Of a stretch of DNA of 10,969 bases, positions 1-5,145 are shown piece after piece (positions within the stretch are counted from its first letter, which is position 1; each line of letters begins with the position of its first letter). The notes beneath the pieces were generated by a model, which saw only the letters and a program-made list of their open reading frames with translations, was not told where the DNA came from and ran no database searches. The stretch spans positions 1 through 10,969 of the forward strand of contig HF997822.1 in NCBI GenBank assembly GCA_000433635.1, in the 5' to 3' direction. A program made the position numbers and the translations under genes. This DNA comes from Ruminococcus sp. CAG:254 (lineage in GTDB: Bacteria; Bacillota; Clostridia; Oscillospirales; Ruminococcaceae).

Positions 1-52
1 CCCATGATTCCGCCGTGAAAGGGCGGTGTCTTAACCTCTTGACCAACGGGCC
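1..52 (-). tRNA. tRNA-Glu (anticodon TTC), 3' part cut by the window edge
   Basis: On the minus strand the gene begins GGCCCGTTGGTC at position 52, followed by a D-arm and an anticodon arm with five-base stem CCGCC/GGCGG. The seven-base loop CTTTCAC places anticodon TTC at 17-19. The sequence stops in the variable region/T-arm at the window edge, so the T-loop and acceptor 3' strand are not visible. Only 5 nt separate it from the 3' CCA of the preceding tRNA-Met, so the two are surely co-transcribed from the promoter at 187-215. Its charging enzyme, glutamyl-tRNA synthetase, is encoded at the other end of this window. Confidence 0.93.
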
Positions 53-57
53 AGGAA

Positions 58-134
58 TGGTAGCGGCAGCAGGATTCGAACCAGCGACCAATCGGGTATG
101 AACCGAGTACTCTAGCCAACTGAGCTATGCCGCC
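58..134 (-). tRNA. tRNA-Met, elongator type (anticodon CAT)
   Basis: Read on the minus strand, the 77-nt gene starts GGCGGCATAGCTCAG and ends TGCCGCTA plus an encoded CCA at 58-60. The acceptor stem pairs over seven positions with a G-U at pair 1-72 and discriminator A. The anticodon loop is TTCATAC (anticodon CAT), and GGTTCGAATCC forms the T-arm. Overall form matches the Firmicute elongator tRNA-Met. An initiator would lack the 1-72 pair, and the lysidine-modified tRNA-Ile2(CAT) normally starts differently (GGACC-type acceptor). It is the first gene of a tRNA operon running off the left edge. Confidence 0.93.
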
Positions 135-186
135 ACCTGTCATCAACAGATCCAAGCAGAACACATTTCATTTCTGCGACTTTTAT

Positions 187-215
187 AGTATACTACAAAA
201 ACGGCAAAAAGTCAA
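187..215 (-). promoter_or_regulatory. Sigma-A promoter of the tRNA-Met/tRNA-Glu operon
   Basis: On the minus strand TTGACT (210-215) and TATACT (187-192) are separated by exactly 17 nt, giving near-consensus -35 and -10 elements. Predicted start is about position 180, leaving a leader of roughly 45 nt before the tRNA-Met 5' end at 134. A/T-tracts directly upstream (216-262) look like an UP element. Confidence 0.85.
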
Positions 216-262
216 GCATTTTTTCAAAAAAAATGATTTTTGTTAAAAAAGACGAAAAATAG
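216..262 (-). promoter_or_regulatory. A/T-tract region, possible UP element of the tRNA promoter
   Basis: Directly upstream of the minus-strand -35 box lie phased runs of A and T (six T, then eight A, then five T, then six A on the plus strand). UP elements of strong stable-RNA promoters bind the alpha subunit C-terminal domain and have this A-tract/T-tract composition at -40 to -60. The placement fits; function is inferred from composition only. Confidence 0.45.
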
Positions 263-288
263 GGGAAAATTTCAGTGAAAATAGCGAG

Positions 289-315
289 TTTCAACAATTC
301 TTTCAACCTTTCAAC
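289..315. repeat. Three short direct repeats TTTCAAC
   Basis: TTTCAAC occurs at 289-295, 301-307 and 309-315, with start-to-start spacing of 12 and 8 nt, upstream of the rimO promoter. Such short repeats can be regulator sites but also occur by chance in AT-rich DNA. No known regulator is assigned. Confidence 0.4.
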
Positions 316-326
316 AGACTTGCTAA

Positions 327-345
327 AAATTGGATATCCCAATTT
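327..345. promoter_or_regulatory. Inverted repeat next to the rimO promoter, possible operator
   Basis: Perfect 7-bp arms AAATTGG (327-333) and CCAATTT (339-345) flank a 5-nt centre ATATC. The repeat ends 7 nt before the -35 box at 353. Position and symmetry fit binding of a dimeric regulator. No T-tract follows, so it is not a terminator. The regulator is unknown. Confidence 0.4.
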
Positions 346-352
346 CTGATTC

Positions 353-381
353 TTGACACATAGTCGGTTTCATGGTATACT
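353..381 (+). promoter_or_regulatory. Sigma-A promoter of the rimO-pgsA-lipoprotein operon
   Basis: Consensus TTGACA (353-358) and TATACT (376-381) are 17 nt apart. TG at 373-374 one base before the -10 hexamer makes it also an extended -10 promoter. Predicted start is near 388, giving a leader of about 62 nt. This is one of the two clearest promoters in the window. Confidence 0.9.
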
Positions 382-394
382 AAATGATAAGTAT

Positions 395-422
395 GCTGTG
401 AACTCTTTCACAGCCATTTTTT
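395..422 (+). terminator. Leader hairpin with T-tract, possible attenuator of the rimO operon
   Basis: GCTGTGAA (395-402) pairs perfectly with TTCACAGC (407-414) around a CTCT loop. After CA come six T (417-422). This is the shape of an intrinsic terminator only about 7 nt after the predicted transcription start and 28 nt before the rimO start codon. The stem is half A/T, so termination may be partial. It could instead protect the 5' end of the mRNA. Confidence 0.5.
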
Positions 423-449
423 CAGAAAAACGCAAGCAGAAAGGCGGTT

Positions 450-1790
450 ATGAATATGCCAATTCGTGTAGGGATGGTATCCCTTGGATGTTCAAAAAAC
501 TTGGTAGACAGCGAGCGAATGCTGTTTAAACTCCGGAAACATGGTTATACATTGGTCAAAGAACCGGGCGATGCAGATGTTGTGGTTGTCAACACCTGTG
601 GTTTTATTCAGTCGGCAAAAGAAGAGGCAATTGAAACGATTTTGGAACTGGCAGAACTGAAAGCAGAGGGCACGATTCAGAAAATCATTCTGACGGGCTG
701 CCTGACCGAACGCTATCAGGAAGAAGTTGCAGATCAGTTTGCTGAAGTGGATGCTGTTGTTGGAATCGGCGACCAGAAAGACATTGTTTCGATTCTGGAA
801 TCGGTTCTGAAGAAAGACAGAGTGGTACAGTTTGCTCCGAAAAGCGATGCAGAGTTGATGGGCGACCGGATTATTACAACGCTGCCGTTCTACTCCTATT
901 TAAAGGTTGCAGAGGGATGCAGCAATCGTTGCAGCTACTGTGCAATTCCGAAGATTCGAGGCCCATACCGCAGCGTACCGATGGAAGCAGTGCTGGAAGA
1001 AGCCAACCGGCTTGCAGAACGTGGCGTGACAGAATTGATTGTTATTGCACAGGATACCACGCAGTACGGGAAAGACCTGTATGGAGAATCCCGCCTGCCG
1101 CAGCTGCTGAAAGCCCTCTGTGAAATTCCAACCGTGCATTGGGTGCGGGTGCTGTACTGTTATCCGGAACGGATTACAGACGAACTGCTCGATGTGATGG
1201 CAGCAGAAGAAAAGATTGTAAAATATCTGGATATTCCGATTCAGCATTGTGACGGAGAAATTCTCCGCCGGATGTATCGTCCGGGCAATGAAACGATGCT
1301 GCGGAATCTGATTGCAAAGATTCGGGAGAAAATGCCGGATGTCACCCTGCGAACCACATTGATCACTGGCTTCCCAGGCGAAACGAAAGAGCAGTTCAAC
1401 GCTCTGGGGGATTTCGTGCAGGATATGCAGTTTGACCGGCTGGGCTGTTTTGCCTACTCCGAAGAGGAGGGAACAGCCGCTGCCGAATACGAAGACCAGA
1501 TTGATGAAGAAACCCGGGAACATCGGGCAGAAATCCTGATGCAGCAGCAGGCAGAATTGCACGCAGAAAAGAATGCTGCAAAAATCGGCACACAGATGGA
1601 AGCGGTCATTGAAGGCTTTGACCCGTGGGCAGGCTGCTATTTTGGCAGAACACGGGCAGATGCACCGGAGATTGACGGAAAAATCTTCATCCGCCGGACG
1701 AAGGAACACCAGTGCGGTGACTATGTACAGGTAGAAGTCTTTGATACGATGGATTATGACCTGCTGGCAGAGGAGGTAGAAGAAGCATGA
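450..1790 (+). CDS. rimO: Ribosomal protein S12 methylthiotransferase RimO
   Basis: RimO is a radical-SAM enzyme with two iron-sulfur clusters that adds a methylthio group to the conserved aspartate near the decoding centre of ribosomal protein S12. The 446-residue protein has the usual length and all three parts. The N-terminal MTTase domain has cluster cysteines C14 (in SLGCSKN), C50 and C84. The radical-SAM core has the CxxxCxxC motif C157/C161/C164. A C-terminal TRAM domain spans about 380-440. SLGCSKN near the N-terminus and the overall pattern favour RimO over MiaB, a tRNA enzyme of the same family. A ribosome binding site (AAAGGCGG, 440-447) precedes ATG 450; ATG 456 in frame is slightly better spaced and cannot be excluded. 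It is the first gene of an operon, and its stop overlaps the pgsA start by 4 nt (ATGA), suggesting translational coupling. Confidence 0.96.
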   Translation: MNMPIRVGMVSLGCSKNLVDSERMLFKLRKHGYTLVKEPGDADVVVVNTCGFIQSAKEEAIETILELAELKAEGTIQKIILTGCLTERYQEEVADQFAEVDAVVGIGDQKDIVSILESVLKKDRVVQFAPKSDAELMGDRIITTLPFYSYLKVAEGCSNRCSYCAIPKIRGPYRSVPMEAVLEEANRLAERGVTELIVIAQDTTQYGKDLYGESRLPQLLKALCEIPTVHWVRVLYCYPERITDELLDVMAAEEKIVKYLDIPIQHCDGEILRRMYRPGNETMLRNLIAKIREKMPDVTLRTTLITGFPGETKEQFNALGDFVQDMQFDRLGCFAYSEEEGTAAAEYEDQIDEETREHRAEILMQQQAELHAEKNAAKIGTQMEAVIEGFDPWAGCYFGRTRADAPEIDGKIFIRRTKEHQCGDYVQVEVFDTMDYDLLAEEVEEA

Positions 1791-2362
1791 ATTTGCCGAA
1801 CAAGCTGACTTGTCTGCGAGTACTGCTGATTCCAGTATTTTTGATTTTCCTGTACATTGGAGCAATTCCCTGTCATTTTCTGTTGGCGTTGGTGGTCTTT
1901 GCCGCAGCATCGATTACAGATGCCTTGGATGGAAAGATTGCCCGTGCACGGGGCTTGGTAACAAACTTCGGGAAATTTCTCGACCCGCTGGCAGATAAAG
2001 TGCTGGTCATTACTGCCCTGCTGGCATTTATTGAGCTGGACAAAATGCAGATTTCAGCGATTCCAGTGATGATTATCGTAGCAAGGGAATTTATGGTTTC
2101 CGGTTTGCGGATGTTGACTGCCAGCGAAGGCGTTGTAGTTGCTGCCGGCATCTGGGGCAAGCTGAAAACAGCGTTTACTATGGTGACGATTGTTGCCATC
2201 TTAATTTACTGTTCGCTGACAGGAGATTTCAACTGTGCGATTCCGGAAGCTGTTAAGACATGGGGCTTGAATGGATTGCTCTGGATTTCCACTGTTTTGA
2301 CGATTATCTCTGGATGCGGATACTTAAAGGGCTACTGGTCTTATATCAATACCGATAAATAA
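1787..2362 (+). CDS. pgsA: CDP-diacylglycerol-glycerol-3-phosphate 3-phosphatidyltransferase
   Basis: PgsA joins CDP-diacylglycerol and glycerol 3-phosphate to give phosphatidylglycerol phosphate, the committed step to phosphatidylglycerol and cardiolipin, in the cytoplasmic membrane. The 191-residue protein carries the full CDP-alcohol phosphotransferase signature: D45, D48-G49, A52-R53, G62, D66 and D70, with correct spacing (DxxDGxxAR-x8-GxxxDxxxD). The four aspartates bind metal and substrate. Several hydrophobic segments (about 8-25, 29-44, 71-80, 83-100, 120-140, 155-175) fit a polytopic membrane protein of the usual size. AGGAGG at 1771-1776 lies 10 nt before the ATG, which overlaps the rimO stop. 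Other family members (phosphatidylserine or cardiolipin synthases) share the motif, but the length, N-terminus NLPNKLTCLR and the rimO neighbour favour PgsA. Confidence 0.94.
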   Translation: MNLPNKLTCLRVLLIPVFLIFLYIGAIPCHFLLALVVFAAASITDALDGKIARARGLVTNFGKFLDPLADKVLVITALLAFIELDKMQISAIPVMIIVAREFMVSGLRMLTASEGVVVAAGIWGKLKTAFTMVTIVAILIYCSLTGDFNCAIPEAVKTWGLNGLLWISTVLTIISGCGYLKGYWSYINTDK

Positions 2363-2363
2363 C

Positions 2364-2371
2364 AGGAAAGG
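2364..2371 (+). promoter_or_regulatory. Ribosome binding site deciding the lipoprotein start
   Basis: AGGAAAGG abuts the upstream in-frame ATG at 2372, which therefore cannot be used efficiently. The next ATG at 2384, 12 nt away, gives a clean lipoprotein signal peptide and is taken as the start. Confidence 0.7.
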
Positions 2372-2383
2372 ATGTACCCTACC

Positions 2384-3109
2384 ATGATAAAAAAAGGATT
2401 GGCTGCCGCTGCAGCCCTGATGATGCTGTTGACTGCTGCCGGATGCAGCGATCAAGATACATCATCTTCTACCGCAGATACGGCTTCTTCTGTCACCACT
2501 GCGGAAACAGCATCCACCGAAGTGACCACAACCGTGGACATCGAAGCACTGATGCCGCAGGAGGAAGAACTTGACCCAACCCTGATTCCTTTTCAGGACA
2601 TTGCGTTTCAAGTGCCGGCAGGCTGGGGCAATTTGAATGTAGAAAATCTGGTTGTCTGGTATCCGAACGATGGTTCTGGTTCGCTGACGGTGCAGTGTTT
2701 CCCAGAAGATGAACTGGAAATCACCGGAACAGATGAAAAAGACTTGCTGAAAAATCTTGGACAGAACCTTGCAAAGGGACAGACGGTTTTCTCTGAGGTT
2801 TGGAATGAACTGCTGGGAACGGATGCCTATGCGATTACCTATTCTCCAGAAACGGACGCAAGTGTAGACACTGCCCAGAAAGTGAACCTGTCGGTTTTGT
2901 TCTATGTGAACGATTTGCCGTATGCTATGACGTTTGCAAACTACACCGGAACAAGTCCGGTTCTGAAAAATTCCGGTGCGATTCTGAACACCGTACAGCT
3001 TTGGGATGCATCTGATTCGACAGATACAACCGATACAACTGACACAGCAACCGATGAAACCGATACAGAAACAGAAACGGAAGCTACCACCAGCGAAAGC
3101 GAAAATTAA
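2384..3109 (+). CDS. Secreted lipoprotein with a PsbP/DUF1795-like domain and Thr/Asp/Glu-rich tail
   Basis: With the start at ATG 2384 the 241-residue product has a type II signal peptide: MIKK, a hydrophobic stretch, then LLTAAGC with the lipid-modified cysteine at C21. A Ser/Thr-rich spacer (22-52) follows. A folded region of about 66-207 begins with a 'PF..IAFQVPAGW' strand pattern and ends in a strand before VQLWD. This pattern recalls PsbP-like/DUF1795 extracellular proteins, an impression rather than an established assignment. The tail (209-241) is almost pure Thr, Asp, Glu and Ser with repeats of Asp-Thr-Thr. No catalytic residues are recognised. The gene starts 21 nt after pgsA and ends 32 nt before a strong terminator, so it is the last gene of the rimO operon. 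Phosphatidylglycerol, whose synthesis PgsA commits, is the lipid donor for this protein class. Confidence 0.82.
   Translation: MIKKGLAAAAALMMLLTAAGCSDQDTSSSTADTASSVTTAETASTEVTTTVDIEALMPQEEELDPTLIPFQDIAFQVPAGWGNLNVENLVVWYPNDGSGSLTVQCFPEDELEITGTDEKDLLKNLGQNLAKGQTVFSEVWNELLGTDAYAITYSPETDASVDTAQKVNLSVLFYVNDLPYAMTFANYTGTSPVLKNSGAILNTVQLWDASDSTDTTDTTDTATDETDTETETEATTSESEN
3023..3049 (+). repeat. 9-nt tandem repeat in the lipoprotein tail
   Basis: Three successive 9-nt units (gatacaacc, gatacaact, gacacagca) encode Asp-Thr-Thr, Asp-Thr-Thr and Asp-Thr-Ala. Similar GAY-ACN/GAA-ACN codons continue to the end of the gene. The unit length keeps the frame, so expansion or contraction would change tail length without breaking the protein. 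Confidence 0.65.
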
Positions 3110-3141
3110 GAACTCCAACCATAAAACATGACACAAAAAGA

Positions 3142-3185
3142 AGCCGCACAGCGGAGAGAAAATCTCTTCCGCTGTGCGGCTTTTT
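3142..3185. terminator. Bidirectional intrinsic terminator between convergent operons
   Basis: AGCCGCACAGCGG (3142-3154) pairs perfectly with CCGCTGTGCGGCT (3169-3181). A further GAGA/TCTC helix sits inside, with loop AAA. Five T follow on the plus strand (3181-3185), and AAAAA at 3135-3139 supplies the T-run for the minus strand. It ends the rimO-pgsA-lipoprotein operon (stop 3109) and, in reverse, the ABC operon whose last stop is at 3210. Confidence 0.93.
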
Positions 3186-3209
3186 ACGGTTGTAGAATCG
3201 GGGCTGCCG

Positions 3210-3494
3210 TTAGGCGTTTTGCGTTTGCTCGTCCGGCAATCCACGGGAAAGCCAGGTAGCTGCTAAGTCCAATGCTGCATACAAGGACGGTCGCTTGGCA
3301 GTTCGGAGACTTTTGTTTTCATCGGTGGACAAATCATAGACCTGTAATTCGCTGGCAATTGGAATGACACCGCTGGTATCTTTCTTGGTGACACGAATCA
3401 TAATGACGTGCGGCTCACACATATAGCCATAGTAAAAGCAATCGCCGGAACGTACCAACGGATAGCCTTTGTAAAAGAGAAAGTTTTGCTCCAC
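3210..3494 (-). CDS. Small protein of unknown function, last gene of the ABC operon
   Basis: A 94-residue product if translation starts at GTG 3494 (MEQNFLFYKGYPLVRSGD...). It has no signal peptide or hydrophobic helix and should be cytoplasmic. Visible blocks are an N-terminal YKGYPLVR, then a Tyr/Cys-rich strand region (CFYYGYMCEPHVIMIRV, about 16-32) and a C-terminal helix (SLYAALDLAATWLSRGL). The pattern of short strands then an amphipathic helix looks like one small alpha/beta domain. I recognise the style from short conserved proteins of gut Clostridia but cannot name a family or function. The start was chosen because AAGAAAGG (3504-3511) abuts the in-frame ATG at 3503 but lies 9 nt before the GTG. 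Forty-odd nt separate it from the DUF4340 gene stop, with no terminator between, so co-transcription is likely. Confidence 0.72.
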   Translation of the reverse strand: MEQNFLFYKGYPLVRSGDCFYYGYMCEPHVIMIRVTKKDTSGVIPIASELQVYDLSTDENKSLRTAKRPSLYAALDLAATWLSRGLPDEQTQNA

Positions 3495-3503
3495 GATACC
3501 CAT

Positions 3504-3511
3504 CCTTTCTT
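3504..3511 (-). promoter_or_regulatory. Ribosome binding site pointing to a GTG start for the small protein
   Basis: AAGAAAGG on the minus strand touches the ATG at 3503 (zero spacing) and is 9 nt from the in-frame GTG at 3494. Initiation at the GTG is therefore favoured; the peptide between the two (MGI) shows no special feature. Confidence 0.6.
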
Positions 3512-3550
3512 TGTGTAACTTGGTTTGTGTCTGTTGTTTGGGCGGAGAAC

Positions 3551-5122
3551 TTACTGCCACGAGGTCTGGAAGTCTTCGTCTGTATCGAAGATGTCAAGAT
3601 TATGCCGCAGGGCATCCAGATAAGAAGACCGACACTGGAAGCTCAGTTCGCCGTTTACAGTGATATAGCAATTGAAGTCATCCGTCTGATAGAATGCAAC
3701 GGTGCGGTCTTCGCTGCCATCAGAAGTCTTGTAGTGGATTTCTGCATCTGGTGTTCCGGTTGGAGCATCGCCCAAAACCACTTCTTCCGCAGCGGTTTGC
3801 AGCAGGAAGGCATAGAATTGCCGATAGCGTTCGGTGTCAATTTCCGACTTGCCATCTCTGGTGATGGAAGCAGTGTCCTTATCTGTACCGCTGTTCTCGA
3901 ATGTGGTTTTCTTGCCGTCTACGGTAACATCCAGCTCGCTGATGTCCCAAACATAAGTGGTGAAAATCAGCTTGGAAGCCAGACCGGTCGGAGTAATGGT
4001 TGCCCACGGGCACTTATCCGCAGCAATCGCATAAATCACATTGCCATCATCTAGCTGTACCGGATAATAAGTGGTTGCAGTGGAAGTGGTTGCGGTACTG
4101 TCATCGGTAGAAATGTCGTCAGCCTCAGTGACAACATCGCCGATTTTCAGGGTGTAAGTCGTGCCGCCTTCGCATTCCAGCGTCAGGGTTGCGAACGGGT
4201 CAGAAATGCCGTAGTCCTCCAAATCCTGTTCACTCGGACGAACAGCCAGAATCTTGCTGGCAGACAAGCCAAACAATCCCTCAATGACATCCTTAGACCG
4301 TTCTACGCTCAAATAAGCAGAAATCGGAGAAGTCATCTTGTGGGTGGACTGGGTGTTGCCGCTCTCGCCGTCATTGCTGGTGTCCCGATGTTCGAGGACA
4401 ATCGGCGTATCGAGGTCTTTCCGTTCGATGGTAACAGTGTTGATGGTTGGCATATTGTCGTCATCCGGCTTTTCCAGAACGGTTGTGGCTAGGAAGTCGG
4501 TGTCTGCCTTGCTGAAGTTTGCCAGCAGGGAAGTCTTAACGGCATAAACCGTATCACTGTCCGCCAGAGCGAAATAGTTGCAGCTTGCACCGGAAACGCT
4601 GCCGCCGATGCGGAACGCAAAGGTCGTTCCATCATCGAACTGCATGCTGACTTGTGTGGCATCCTTGCCCAGCCCGAACTTGTCGAGGTCGGTTGCGTGT
4701 TCTTCCACACACTGGTCAGCCTGTAGGCTGGCGGTGTTGTTGGCAAGTGTTCCAAGCAGGGATTCGTTGGTGGGAATATCCTCCCAGCCAGAAATCCGGA
4801 AGTCTGCCGATTCCGTTCCTGTTGTTGCAGCAGTAGAATCCGTTGCATCTGTTGCATCCGTTGCGGTGGTGGTCTTTGCAGTTTTTACACGAACCACTTC
4901 ATAGCTGCCGGTTGCGTTGGTAACAGAAATCTGTTTCACATTGTCTGCGGACTCGTCCGAGAGTGTCAATGCTGCGAGGTCTTCTGCGGATTGTGTGGTA
5001 GCAGCAGTGGCATCACTGCTGCTGTCCTCCTTGCCAGACGGACGGGTCAGCAAGACAACACTGCCAGCCAGCAGTACCACAACGGCAGCCCCGCAAATCA
5101 CACCAATCATTCGTTTTTGCAT
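3551..5122 (-). CDS. DUF4340-type membrane-anchored extracytoplasmic protein with two modules
   Basis: The 523-residue protein has one N-terminal membrane helix (about 6-26, after MQKRM) and a large outside part. Two regions have the DUF4340 style of short strands with 'FGL..P...L...dG....l.iG' and a later 'Y.V..l' block. Module one is about 146-210 (FGLGKD, FRIGG, YFALADSDTVYAV, FSKADTDFL). Module two is about 301-390 (YGISDPF, LKIGD, YYPVQLDDGNVIYAI, WATITPTGL), followed by a long beta-rich C-terminus. Module two is interrupted by a Thr/Ser/Asp-rich insert (332-352), and a similar linker (84-103) precedes module one. No enzyme motif is seen. DUF4340 genes commonly stand beside GldG-type ABC genes, as here, where it follows the GldG-like gene by 23 nt. 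It probably forms the outer part of that transporter; its task is unknown. AGAAAGG (5135-5141) lies 12 nt before the ATG. Confidence 0.85.
   Translation of the reverse strand: MQKRMIGVICGAAVVVLLAGSVVLLTRPSGKEDSSSDATAATTQSAEDLAALTLSDESADNVKQISVTNATGSYEVVRVKTAKTTTATDATDATDSTAATTGTESADFRISGWEDIPTNESLLGTLANNTASLQADQCVEEHATDLDKFGLGKDATQVSMQFDDGTTFAFRIGGSVSGASCNYFALADSDTVYAVKTSLLANFSKADTDFLATTVLEKPDDDNMPTINTVTIERKDLDTPIVLEHRDTSNDGESGNTQSTHKMTSPISAYLSVERSKDVIEGLFGLSASKILAVRPSEQDLEDYGISDPFATLTLECEGGTTYTLKIGDVVTEADDISTDDSTATTSTATTYYPVQLDDGNVIYAIAADKCPWATITPTGLASKLIFTTYVWDISELDVTVDGKKTTFENSGTDKDTASITRDGKSEIDTERYRQFYAFLLQTAAEEVVLGDAPTGTPDAEIHYKTSDGSEDRTVAFYQTDDFNCYITVNGELSFQCRSSYLDALRHNLDIFDTDEDFQTSWQ
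4842..4865 (-). repeat. 9-nt tandem repeat in the DUF4340 linker
   Basis: On the plus strand GTTGCATCT (4842-4850) and GTTGCATCC (4851-4859) are followed by a partial third unit. On the coding strand they give the repeated Ala-Thr-Asp of the linker near residues 87-95. The unit is again three codons long, as in the lipoprotein tail. Confidence 0.65.
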
Positions 5123-5145
5123 AGGTCACGCCATCCTTTCTGCAA

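Larger units (their letters stand above)
135..449. other. Divergent intergenic region between the tRNA operon and rimO
   Basis: This AT-rich gene-free stretch holds the leader of the tRNA operon (135-180) and its promoter (187-215). It also holds A/T tracts (216-262), three TTTCAAC repeats (289-315), an inverted repeat (327-345), the rimO promoter (353-381) and a leader hairpin (395-422). No open reading frame or small RNA is otherwise supported. Confidence 0.8.

Noticed and set aside
1..134. tRNA genes as an integration site for a mobile element
   Set aside because: No integrase, no repeated tRNA 3' end and no foreign-looking genes in the window. The tRNA operon has an ordinary promoter.
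900..1910. A 336-codon open frame on the minus strand opposite rimO and pgsA
   Set aside because: It is Cys/Phe/His-rich nonsense typical of antisense translation, and the sense strand carries complete RimO motifs.
2462..3244. A 260-codon minus-strand frame opposite the lipoprotein
   Set aside because: It would cross the bidirectional terminator, and the product is Cys-rich antisense-like sequence.
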